This document shows positions 1-8,044 of a stretch of 40,802 bases of DNA, one piece after another; positions within the stretch are counted from its first letter, which is position 1; every line of letters begins with the position of its first letter. The notes beneath the pieces are model-generated. The model was not told the origin of the DNA. It saw nothing but the letters and a program-made list of their open reading frames with translations, and did no database searches. The DNA is from Promethearchaeota archaeon Loki_b31 (GTDB taxonomy: Archaea; Asgardarchaeota; Lokiarchaeia; Sigyniarchaeales; SOKP01), in contig NJBI01000032.1 of assembly GCA_005222975.1 (NCBI GenBank), forward strand, positions 1-40,802, written 5' to 3'. The position numbers were made by a program, and so were the translations under genes.

Positions 1-167
1 TTGGTTGGATACCTCAGATTCGTTTGAGAGAAGGGATAAATCAATGCTATAAAACATATATGGAGAAAGGATTTGAAGAAATTAATTGGAAAGATGAAGA
101 ACAATTATTCAATACTATTTTGAATAGACAAAAATTCCTACAAAACAAAAATGAAATCCAATTATAG
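1..167 (+). CDS. NAD-dependent epimerase/dehydratase, C-terminal end (partial)
   Basis: The gene enters from the left edge; only the last 54 codons are present (frame beginning at base 3, TAG at 165-167). The fragment opens with GWIPQIRLREGINQCYK and continues to an aromatic/charged helix. This pattern, a Trp-x-Pro loop followed by a Leu-x-x-Gly-Ile helix ending in Tyr, is the usual end of extended short-chain dehydrogenases acting on nucleotide sugars (UDP-glucose 4-epimerase or dTDP-glucose dehydratase type). The Rossmann and YxxxK parts lie outside the window, so the substrate cannot be named. The family call is an inference from this short tail and has moderate support. Confidence 0.55.
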   Translation, partial: GWIPQIRLREGINQCYKTYMEKGFEEINWKDEEQLFNTILNRQKFLQNKNEIQL

Positions 168-170
168 GAT

Positions 171-453
171 GTGAAAAAAATTTCATCGGGAACTTATCTC
201 TATGAGCAGTCAGTTCAAAAATCGTGTTCTTCGACATTTAATACCACCTGAGATGAAAAAACTACATTGGCATATTGATTTTTTTTCAGGTTCATTTAAC
301 ACCAAGATAACTAAGATCGTTTTATTTCCGTCAAAATTAAAATAAGAATATGAAATAGCCGCGGAAGGACGATCAAAAATGGTTGATTTGGTGCCAAATT
401 TCGACTCTTCGATATTGTCCTTGTTTTATGCGATTTTTTATAATTTTTCGTAA
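171..453 (+). pseudogene. Decayed DUF123 (GIY-YIG-like) protein gene
   Basis: Three conserved blocks of the DUF123 family appear in order but not in one frame. From the GTG at 171 the frame reads ISSGTYLYEQSVQ, matching the family's Gly-x-Tyr-x-Tyr block. The next frame, from about 202, reads FKNRVLRHL and then KKLHWHIDFF, the family's hallmark His-Trp-His-Ile-Asp motif. That frame hits TAA at 343-345, yet continues beyond it with EYEIAAEGRSK and PNFDSSILSLFYA. The latter resembles the family's terminal block (Pro-x-Phe-Gly-Ser-Ser-Asp-Cys ... His-Leu-Phe-Tyr) with the Cys/His residues lost. So there is a frameshift, an internal stop and damage to the last motif within 280 bases, and the usual N-terminus is missing. 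Sequencing error alone is a less likely explanation. Confidence 0.7.
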
Positions 454-533
454 CTTAGCTCAGTGATTAATTGAATTAGCTAATCCTTAAAATCATGAAT
501 AAAAAAATAAAGAAAAAGAAATTGAAAAAGAAA

Positions 534-2027
534 TTAGAATCCATAAATAAGATAAAACTTCTTCTCTATGTATTCTATAAAGTAGCGCGGGTTTAAATCT
601 TCCCCTGTAATTCTTTTAATTAATTCGGTTGCTTGATAGATTTTACCATATTGGTGCACATTTTCTCGCAAATAAGTTAATAAGTTTGTAAATTCTCCTA
701 TTTCGTATTCTTCGGGTAAGGATGGATTCTTTTTAAGAGCATCCTTATAAATCTGGGCGCCATATAAGTTTCCTAAGAAATAAGTTGGGAAATACCCAAA
801 AGATCCAGAACTCCAATGTACGTCTTGTAATACACCGTCGGCATCGCTTGGTGGAGAGACCCCCAATAGGCCTTCCATTTTTTCGTTCCATAACTCTGGT
901 AGCTCACTAACCTGTACTTTTCCTTCTATAATGTCTTTTTCCATTTCAAATCTGAGAATAATGTGCATACCGTAAGAAACTTCATCGGCTTCCACACGAA
1001 TCAATGAAGGTTGCACCGTATTTATACTGCGATAAAAATCTTCCATTGATTTCCTCTTTAAATTTTTTGGAAAACTTTTTTCCAGTTTTGGATACCAGAA
1101 TTTCCAAAACTCTTTACTGCGTCCAACCATATTTTCCCACATGCGAGATTGAGATTCGTGGATACCCATCGAACATCCATCTGCTAAAATAGTGTCGTGA
1201 ATTTTTTCCATAAATCCCATTTGATAAAGAGCGTGCCCACATTCGTGAATAGTTCCAAAAAGGCATGTTGAGAAGAAATCTTCATTAATTCGTGTAGTAA
1301 TTCGCGTATCAGATGATGATAGAGATGTTGTAAATGGATGTACAGATTTATCTTGACGGCCATGTTCGAGATCAAAATTAAGTTTTTTTATAACTTCAAT
1401 ACTAAATTTCCACTGCTCATCCGGGTTCCATTTTTGCGTGATAATTGAAAAATCAGTTTTATCGCTAGAAGAGTCCAATTTTTTAATAATTTTATTGAGT
1501 TTTGGTTTTGATTTATTAAAAATGTTTGCAATCCAATCGTATGTCGCACCTGGTTCGTAGAGATCAATTAAAGTAGAGTATGGATCGGGGTGCGTTTCTA
1601 ATTTACTAGCGACTTCAATCTGCAGACCAATCATCTTTTCTAAAAGCGGTTGAAAAATTGAAAAGTTGTCTTTTTTCCTCGCTTCCACCCATTTACTATG
1701 GCCAAGAGAAGCGGTTTTTGCAATTTCTTCCACTAATTCGGTTGGTAATTTAACTTCCAGCTCGTATGCTCTTTTGGCTTCGCGTAAAGTGGCAGCATCA
1801 ATTAAATTTAAATCATTTAGTTTCTCAGCTTTTTTTATTAACTTTCCAATTTTATCGGAAATTAATCTTTCGTGCACAATTTTACTCATGAGTGCATTTT
1901 GCATTGCTCTCCCCTCAAATGATCCGTGAGGTAAATTAACTTGCTCATCCCACCCTAATAAAGCACGGATATAATTAAGACGAGTTATTTCGGTAAATTT
2001 TTTATTAAGTTCTTCTATAGGATTCAT
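534..2027 (-). CDS. Carboxypeptidase Taq (M32) metallopeptidase
   Basis: A 497-residue cytosolic zinc carboxypeptidase of family M32, which removes C-terminal amino acids from peptides with broad specificity. The zinc site HECGH is at residues 261-265. The other M32 signatures are present: HPFTT (230-234), DTRITTR (240-246) and HESQSRMWEN (about 290). Length matches the family (about 500). The ATG at 2027 gives the normal N-terminus, with the family's GWDEQ motif near residue 25. It lies alone on the minus strand, convergent with the remnants to its left, and is divergent from the membrane unit starting at 2230. It probably takes part in peptide turnover. The family call is secure; the physiological substrate is not known. 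Confidence 0.95.
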   Translation of the reverse strand: MNPIEELNKKFTEITRLNYIRALLGWDEQVNLPHGSFEGRAMQNALMSKIVHERLISDKIGKLIKKAEKLNDLNLIDAATLREAKRAYELEVKLPTELVEEIAKTASLGHSKWVEARKKDNFSIFQPLLEKMIGLQIEVASKLETHPDPYSTLIDLYEPGATYDWIANIFNKSKPKLNKIIKKLDSSSDKTDFSIITQKWNPDEQWKFSIEVIKKLNFDLEHGRQDKSVHPFTTSLSSSDTRITTRINEDFFSTCLFGTIHECGHALYQMGFMEKIHDTILADGCSMGIHESQSRMWENMVGRSKEFWKFWYPKLEKSFPKNLKRKSMEDFYRSINTVQPSLIRVEADEVSYGMHIILRFEMEKDIIEGKVQVSELPELWNEKMEGLLGVSPPSDADGVLQDVHWSSGSFGYFPTYFLGNLYGAQIYKDALKKNPSLPEEYEIGEFTNLLTYLRENVHQYGKIYQATELIKRITGEDLNPRYFIEYIEKKFYLIYGF

Positions 2028-2229
2028 TTTAGATAAGTTAGTTTAATATATTTTTAAATTTGATATATACGACTTATATTGATGTATTGATGTAAACAAA
2101 AAAGATTTTCTTTTTTATCAAAAAAATAATTTTTTAAGAGTTCAGAATCTTATTAATTAAAGTTTTTAAATTAAGTGCTAAATTATTTATTAATCTCTTT
2201 CAAATAATTAAAGTTAACGTGAAAAATCA

Positions 2230-2580
2230 GTGTCTTACGACTTAGAGAATTTGACAGTTATTTCTTTTATTGGAATATTCCTATTAATTTTTCTTATACT
2301 TATCATTAGGGAGAAAAAAGAACACAGAAATTTAATAATTCAAATTTTGTTTATATCTACTCTTATTTTCATAAACTCTTTTATTCGATTTCCTATATTT
2401 AACTTTATTATTTTAGTTGTTATTGTTGCTTTGTTTGGTTATCTATTAGTAGCATTACTTAAACCGTATGTGTTAGTCAAAAAAGAGAAAGATTCGTTCT
2501 TAAAATTAGATAAGATAATAAACGAAAATACTGAAAACTCTAATTCTTCAAATGAAAACGGCATAAAAATGGTGGATTAA
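2230..2580 (+). CDS. Small membrane protein, three predicted TM helices
   Basis: A 116-residue protein starting with GTG at 2230. Hydrophobic segments lie at about residues 8-26, 37-50 and 55-80, separated by a short basic loop (REKKEHRN). A polar Asn/Glu/Ser-rich tail follows. The next gene, a divergent NuoN/NuoM-like membrane protein, begins 16 bases after the stop, so the two are almost certainly co-transcribed and may form a membrane complex. Size and topology recall small accessory subunits of Mrp-type antiporters or complex I-like enzymes, but I see no diagnostic motif, and no specific family is assigned. Confidence 0.75.
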   Translation: MSYDLENLTVISFIGIFLLIFLILIIREKKEHRNLIIQILFISTLIFINSFIRFPIFNFIILVVIVALFGYLLVALLKPYVLVKKEKDSFLKLDKIINENTENSNSSNENGIKMVD

Positions 2581-2596
2581 TATAACTAACATAATA

Positions 2597-4066
2597 ATGG
2601 CTTTAATTCCTTTAATTCCAATGTATATCCTTTTCTTTGGGGCTTTTGTCGTATATCTTATTCCAAAAAATGTTAAAAGGAAACAGGTAATTTTTGGATT
2701 ATTAATTTTTAGTTTAGTTCTTAATTCATTTTTGTGTGTAATATACATTTTTAATATTTTTAACGGATCAAATTTAAAAGGTACATATCTAACAATCGAA
2801 CTGATACTTATTTTTGGCTTAATTGCAACCAAGTTTTCTAATAATGAGTTAGAAAGTTCCTCAAATAAAGATTTATATGACTTTCTTTTATTAATTATTA
2901 TATTTGGGTTAATTGGAATCGTTTTGACAAAAAATATAGTGTCTATAATCTTATGGTTTTTGTTTCTCACTTCAATTTTTGGTATAATCTTCTTCATCGA
3001 TAATTTCAAAAAAGAGTTAGTATTGTTAAAACTCTATTTTATTGTTCTAATCATCAGCGCAATTTGCTTGATAGGAGCAACAATTTTAATTTATTTAGCA
3101 ACCGGAAGTTTAGAATTAGATGTAATAAATGGAATTCAAATCTCCGAAGAGCTCAATAATTTTATCTCAATCACTTTATACTTAGGAATTGGTTTATTAT
3201 GTGGTTTAGTTCCTTTCTCAATATTTCATTTGAAAAACTATTTTCAAGATAATTCATACGCTAACTTGCTTCTTTTTTCAACTTTTATTTACATTACCTC
3301 TTTTATTGCGATTAGAATTCTTAATGTCTTAAGTCACGAGTCGTTGATAATCAGTTTTATGCTAATAACTCTTTTAATTTTGGGGATAATATTACCTATG
3401 GTTTATATTACAATAGAATTATTCACCCACATAGATGGAAATACATATTCTATTAAAAAAATATTTGGATATTCAGTTGTATTAGATTTCAACATGATTT
3501 TACTATTCGTTGAGTTTTCTAATCTACTAACTACCCCTTTAAATGAGATTTTTCTAAATTCTATAATTTATTTCTTACTGACTATTTTTTCGGTTAAAAT
3601 GTTAATTTTTTATACTTTCTATCCTATCATGATTAATACTGACGAAGATAACATGAAGTTATTAGGTGGCTTTAAGAACAAGTATAGGAAGTTTGGCACG
3701 GGTTTATTAGTTTCGGGTTTGATAATTATTGTTTTATTAGGCTTTTTGTTTTTAAATAATATTTTACCTATACTATTTAGTTATGAAATTGCTTCTAATT
3801 CTTTATATTCATTAACAGCAAGTATTGTCCTAACGATCTATGTTCTTTTTCTAATAGTAGTTCTTATTGTTGTATCTACAAATTTCAATCACTTATATAA
3901 CCAGAATGAGCCTCAATATTTACAAAGGGATAGTGCGAAAAATATACATTCAATTGATTTTATTCCAATTATAGTCCTTTTCGTTATAATTGTTTGTCTC
4001 AGTTTAAGCTATATCTTTATCGGCAACTTTTTTTACGATTTATTCAAAGATTTCTTTTACATTTAA
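2597..4066 (+). CDS. Divergent NuoN/NuoM/MrpD-like membrane protein lacking key charged residues
   Basis: A 489-residue polytopic membrane protein with about 13-14 hydrophobic segments. Two blocks resemble the proton-translocating antiporter subunits of complex I and Mrp. Residues about 147-178 end in IYLATGSLELDVI, as in NuoN. Residues 197-207 (GIGLLCGLVPF) align with the family's TM7 block, normally Gly-x-x-x-Lys-x-x-x-Val-Pro-x-His. The conserved TM7 Lys is replaced (Leu or Cys), and the expected Glu in TM5 (residues about 113-128, NIVSIILWFLFLTSIF) is absent. If the homology holds, the protein is probably not an ordinary proton pump. It follows the small membrane gene by 16 bases. No other complex I or hydrogenase subunit lies nearby. 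Homology is inferred from motifs and needs a profile search; another polytopic family remains possible. Confidence 0.5.
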   Translation: MALIPLIPMYILFFGAFVVYLIPKNVKRKQVIFGLLIFSLVLNSFLCVIYIFNIFNGSNLKGTYLTIELILIFGLIATKFSNNELESSSNKDLYDFLLLIIIFGLIGIVLTKNIVSIILWFLFLTSIFGIIFFIDNFKKELVLLKLYFIVLIISAICLIGATILIYLATGSLELDVINGIQISEELNNFISITLYLGIGLLCGLVPFSIFHLKNYFQDNSYANLLLFSTFIYITSFIAIRILNVLSHESLIISFMLITLLILGIILPMVYITIELFTHIDGNTYSIKKIFGYSVVLDFNMILLFVEFSNLLTTPLNEIFLNSIIYFLLTIFSVKMLIFYTFYPIMINTDEDNMKLLGGFKNKYRKFGTGLLVSGLIIIVLLGFLFLNNILPILFSYEIASNSLYSLTASIVLTIYVLFLIVVLIVVSTNFNHLYNQNEPQYLQRDSAKNIHSIDFIPIIVLFVIIVCLSLSYIFIGNFFYDLFKDFFYI

Positions 4067-4070
4067 AGAA

Positions 4071-5588
4071 TTAGCTCAAGTCATGTTTCACAAATACTTC
4101 AGCTGCGAACTCGACATCCTCTATAGTAAGAGGTCTTGCCATGGTTTTTTGTAGCTCAGTTATCAATTGTAAGCATAACTTTAAACTTAGTGAACTACCT
4201 TTCTTTTCGATAATCTTTTGAAGCGCGCTTGATAATTCCTCACCAATCTTTCTCTCTTCAAGTATAGGTCGTTTTTCTTCAGGAATAACCAAGTTTATAT
4301 CAAGCGTGATATCTTCTTTATCCAATTCAGCTTCTTTTGTCTCAACCGTAGAATCAGATTTTGAAAATAACATTAAATCCTCAGCTTTTTTCTCTACTTT
4401 TTGCGATATTTGAGCTCTATAAGTAGTTTTTGGTACTTCTGCCGACGGTGGTTGCGGAGCTTTTATCTCTGATTTTTTTGAAGGTAAAGGTTGTACTTTA
4501 ATTCTTTTAGAGAACTGAATTTTTCCAGGGATTTCAAATTTCATTTTCATGTCTGCTTTTTTTCTTAGTTCAGCTTGCTCTTTTACTTTTTTTTGTAAAT
4601 CATCTAAATTATTCTTGAGCTCATTTATATAAGTAAAATCTTGATAGTTGTTACATATTTTTATCAATTCTTTATACTTAGAAATAGCGAGTATTAAGTT
4701 TCCCTCTCTACTTAGATTTTTAGCTTCATTCAACAATTCTGTAAAAAAATGAGGTAACAGTTTTTTTAAACTCAGCATTTTAGCAATTAAGGATTTGATT
4801 TTTTCTTTAATGTTCGCCTTGATTAAAGAAATTTCTTCGAAATGTGGAATATCCAATTCGTTCTTTATGAGTTTAATATCTTCATCTTCAATTAAGTCGC
4901 GCTTAGTTCCGAGAATCAGTAATTTTGAAAATTTGCTTTCTTGCTTTTGCAAGTTTAGGAAGTGATTAATCACTCGTAAGTGGTAATTTGATAAATCAAA
5001 TAGTAGGATAACCAAATCGGAGCCTTTTATAAATTTTGACCACAAAAGCGAGAAGTTATCTTTTAGCGCAAAATCCCAAATATCAAATTTTAGGTTGTCA
5101 ACCATATACACAGAAGCTCTAGCAAAATTCATGATTGCGCGCTCGTCACCACCTTTCAACATGGCATAAAGCAAAGTTTTTCCTGAATGAGTTGGACCTA
5201 TTATTGTAATTTTTGAGTGTAATTCATATTGCTGCTCTCTCAAATAATCTACAAATTCCCGCTTAACATCACTTGAATTTTTTAAGTCTATCGGGTTTGG
5301 GAACAACTCTTTAAACTTTTTAGTCGTATTCTCTATCGCTGGACCGATATAGTCAAGACTGTCAACCAAATCGGTTATAAATAAAAATAGTACATTCCCC
5401 TCTGATTTGTGAAATATTTGAAAATGTTCTGATACCGGCCGATGATATATTTTACCTGATATTGGCATTTCGATGTAGGATTGAATAATCTTTATTACAT
5501 TATTCAACTCATCTTCTGCTAAAGCTAAAGCGTATGTGTGATTGTAAACGCAATCCCCGCCTACGAATATGTGAATTTGTCTCAGCAT
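4071..5588 (-). CDS. Longin-like domain fused to a small GTPase domain, with helical and disordered C-terminus
   Basis: A 505-residue multidomain protein. Residues 1-110 look like a longin/Roadblock-type sensor: a first strand RQIHIFVGG, helices and the strand NVLFLFITDL. Residues about 124-275 are a Ras-like GTPase domain with P-loop GPTHSGKT (131-138), the switch II region reduced to FDIWDF (168-173), and a guanine-specificity motif TKRD (228-231) in place of NKxD. Residues about 285-340 form a helical hairpin resembling a TPR or MIT unit. A Pro/Lys-rich linker and a final helical domain (about 455-505) follow. WDF in place of Trp-Asp-x-x-Gly-Gln means the usual catalytic Gln is missing, so hydrolysis may be slow or need a partner. 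It is divergent from the 5783 gene. Fusions of this sort fit the expanded GTPase/longin repertoire of Asgard archaea. The longin call is an inference. Confidence 0.75.
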   Translation of the reverse strand: MLRQIHIFVGGDCVYNHTYALALAEDELNNVIKIIQSYIEMPISGKIYHRPVSEHFQIFHKSEGNVLFLFITDLVDSLDYIGPAIENTTKKFKELFPNPIDLKNSSDVKREFVDYLREQQYELHSKITIIGPTHSGKTLLYAMLKGGDERAIMNFARASVYMVDNLKFDIWDFALKDNFSLLWSKFIKGSDLVILLFDLSNYHLRVINHFLNLQKQESKFSKLLILGTKRDLIEDEDIKLIKNELDIPHFEEISLIKANIKEKIKSLIAKMLSLKKLLPHFFTELLNEAKNLSREGNLILAISKYKELIKICNNYQDFTYINELKNNLDDLQKKVKEQAELRKKADMKMKFEIPGKIQFSKRIKVQPLPSKKSEIKAPQPPSAEVPKTTYRAQISQKVEKKAEDLMLFSKSDSTVETKEAELDKEDITLDINLVIPEEKRPILEERKIGEELSSALQKIIEKKGSSLSLKLCLQLITELQKTMARPLTIEDVEFAAEVFVKHDLS

Positions 5589-5782
5589 TTTCTTCCAGTC
5601 TTTATTTTTTTAAAGAAATCTTTTTATCAACCTTAATAATTATTAGATAAAACTTCCTAATATAGTTTTTACATTCAATATTTCTAAAAACCAAAAGTGA
5701 TATACAGATTTTTTCAAAAAATTTAACTTTTTCTTATCATTTTATTTATTAATTGCAATTTCAATAATTAAAAATCTCGATA

Positions 5783-6739
5783 ATGCCGTTGGAACAAAAT
5801 CACATAGCAAATTTTCTCAAAAATAATTCAAATCCTAGATCTAAATCTGAGTTATTCAATCTTCTTAGAGATAGGATTGAAGAGTTATGTGAGATTTGTT
5901 CAAAGGATCGTATCCGAAATGTACTTAACCCAATGTGTTATCATCGCTTTTTACTTGCATTAAGGCTCTTGAATGGATTAGAAATTGAAGACCAGCCTGA
6001 ATTCTGTTATGGTGTTCACAAAGATATAGTTTTTCGGGATTTTAGGAATAAAACGATAATATACAAACCAAACGATGCGTATTTATATTTAATAGATTTC
6101 TTTGATGTTTTTTTCCACGGTGATTATAGAAAACTCAACAAATTCTTTTCTAAAAAAGATTTTAAAGAAGCTAATAAAATTTTTGACGATAGAATAAATA
6201 ATAGAGATGAACACTTTCAATATCTATTAACCGATGATAAAAATTTTATGGTATTCAAATACGAAGAAAAAGTTCATGTTGCTTTTATTAAGGAGAATTA
6301 CGCTCTCTGCAACGCTAATCGAGAAAATATTACAGATTTAGAACTCTTATTTGGATTATGCAAACTCTTCGCACGAATTTATTTTCCAGAAATAAAGTTA
6401 AAATTAATTCCAACCAATTGTGTGGAGATTAAAACCATTATTCCTAAAGAGACAATTTTAAAAATTAGCTCTACAGAACCTACAGAAGAAGATTCTAAAC
6501 GAGATAAATACATATGGAATGTTTTCCCTAGTGAGCTTGATACATTAAGTCAATTTTCTAAAGAAATAAACATATATTTAGATAAAAAGAAAAATTTGGT
6601 AATAAGGTTACATATTGGCATAGAATCTGAGGGTATCCTCAATCGATCTAAACGCAATTTATTACGCTATAGAGATTTGAGATTAATATTTAACATTCTT
6701 TATCGTTTGTATAACGATTTCTATATACTACACATTTAA
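5783..6739 (+). CDS. Uncharacterised 318-residue protein
   Basis: I do not recognise a family. The protein is soluble, with no signal peptide or membrane segment, and mixes helical and strand regions. A Cys pair near residues 36-39 (CEIC) has no second Cys pair close by, so a metal site is doubtful. The central region (residues about 95-160) is rich in Phe, Tyr and Asp; the C-terminal 50 residues are basic and Leu/Ile/Arg-rich. The ATG at 5783 follows a divergent promoter region shared with the longin/GTPase gene. The next gene, a HEAT-like/coiled-coil protein, begins 47 bases after the stop on the same strand. Coding status is well supported by length and composition. Confidence 0.8.
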   Translation: MPLEQNHIANFLKNNSNPRSKSELFNLLRDRIEELCEICSKDRIRNVLNPMCYHRFLLALRLLNGLEIEDQPEFCYGVHKDIVFRDFRNKTIIYKPNDAYLYLIDFFDVFFHGDYRKLNKFFSKKDFKEANKIFDDRINNRDEHFQYLLTDDKNFMVFKYEEKVHVAFIKENYALCNANRENITDLELLFGLCKLFARIYFPEIKLKLIPTNCVEIKTIIPKETILKISSTEPTEEDSKRDKYIWNVFPSELDTLSQFSKEINIYLDKKKNLVIRLHIGIESEGILNRSKRNLLRYRDLRLIFNILYRLYNDFYILHI

Positions 6740-6786
6740 TACATAAAAAATAGGATAAAAAACATAATAGTTATAAGTTGGTTAAA

Positions 6787-8022
6787 ATGAGCGAAAAAAA
6801 CCAAAAAAATCCAGAAATTACCAAGATAAAAGATTTCGTGAAAGATGGTAGAATAGACGATGCAGTCAAGATTATTGCACTCTATCTTGGTGATTCAACT
6901 CAGGAAGATTATATAGAAAGACTTGAAGATATAATCGAAATGCTATTGTTACTCCATGGTGGGCAAACCGTCTTAAGGTTTCTAATAGAGCAATTAGTTA
7001 TTGACATCCCCTCTTTATTAGAAAACCTCTCAAAGCGCGATTCTATCTTAAGATATAGCTTTCTTTTACTCTTGAAGACGATGTGTGAGAAAGAATGTTC
7101 TATTTTTCTTCCCTACAGTGAAGACTTATTAAGTTCTGAAGATCCAAACGTTAGAGAAGCCGTTTTACAGCTCATAATTTTTATGGCAGGAGGAGAAAAT
7201 AAGATCGAGGACGAATCGTTGATTGGAAAGATCGCTGATACCTTAACTGAGGAAAAAGAATTCGTAGTTGAGAAAGCAGTTCAAGCGTTAAAAGTTATAG
7301 GTAGAAATAATCCATCCTTAGTCACCAAGATAATTACTCTTAAAGTTAAAGAAAATCCCGAGAACGAAGAATTAAAAAGTGTTGTAGATATTGTGCTAAA
7401 ATCAATTGTTACAGTTGAGAAAATCGATGAATTAGTTGAAGAGAGTGAGAAAAGGGAAATTACAGATAAGGAATTAATAGAAAAAGAAGAGGCAGAAATT
7501 ATCGATAAGGAACTCGAATTAAAAAAGAAAGAAATAGAAATCAAGAAAAAAAAGTTGGAATTACAAGAGAAAGAAAAAGAAATAGAAAAGAAAATTATTC
7601 AAGAAAAGGAAAAAACACTAAAATTAAAGGAAGAAATCATTGAACAAGAGAGTAAAGAACAATCTGATATTGAAACAGATGAAATCCCCAAAAAAGTAAA
7701 AAAACAATTAAAGAAAGAAGAATCTGAAATTCTCGATAAAGAAATCCTTCTAAAAAAGAAAGATTTAGAAATTAAAAAGAAAAAACTGGAGTTAGAATTT
7801 AAAGAACGCGAGATAGAAGAGTTGGCTATTATCGAGAAAGAGAAAACCTTGAAGCTCAAAGAAGAACTAATAGAAAAAGAAAGTGAATTATCACAGGTAG
7901 AAATCGAATTACATCAAAAGAAAATCGAAGAGAAAGAGAGAAAAATTTTGGAAGGCGAACTTGAAAGAGCGGAAGATAAAATAAAGGACCTTGAAAAAGA
8001 AGCTGAAGATGACGAAGGCTAA
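6787..8022 (+). CDS. HEAT-like helical repeat protein with long, duplicated coiled coil
   Basis: A 411-residue protein read from the ATG at 6787; an in-frame TTG at 6778 would add three residues. The first 200 residues are paired helices resembling HEAT/armadillo repeats, for example DPNVREAVLQLIIFMAG and FVVEKAVQALKVIG. The rest is an extremely charged Glu/Lys coiled coil. The coiled coil contains a direct duplication of 77 codons: the unit EAEIIDKELELKKKEIEIKK (from base 7489) recurs as ESEILDKEILLKKKDLEIKK (from base 7720), and both copies continue through a shared KEKTLKLKEE block. It ends in an acidic tail. It is probably a cytosolic scaffold or filament-like protein, but its role is unknown. 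It follows the 5783 gene and is convergent with the 8045 gene. Confidence 0.85.
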   Translation: MSEKNQKNPEITKIKDFVKDGRIDDAVKIIALYLGDSTQEDYIERLEDIIEMLLLLHGGQTVLRFLIEQLVIDIPSLLENLSKRDSILRYSFLLLLKTMCEKECSIFLPYSEDLLSSEDPNVREAVLQLIIFMAGGENKIEDESLIGKIADTLTEEKEFVVEKAVQALKVIGRNNPSLVTKIITLKVKENPENEELKSVVDIVLKSIVTVEKIDELVEESEKREITDKELIEKEEAEIIDKELELKKKEIEIKKKKLELQEKEKEIEKKIIQEKEKTLKLKEEIIEQESKEQSDIETDEIPKKVKKQLKKEESEILDKEILLKKKDLEIKKKKLELEFKEREIEELAIIEKEKTLKLKEELIEKESELSQVEIELHQKKIEEKERKILEGELERAEDKIKDLEKEAEDDEG

Positions 8023-8044
8023 ATTTTTTAACATCTACTAATTT

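Noticed and set aside
7281..7859. Long open frames on the minus strand inside the coiled-coil gene, rich in Ser and Phe
   Set aside because: They are the mirror of Glu/Lys-rich codons (GAA, AAA read as TTC, TTT) and show no motif.
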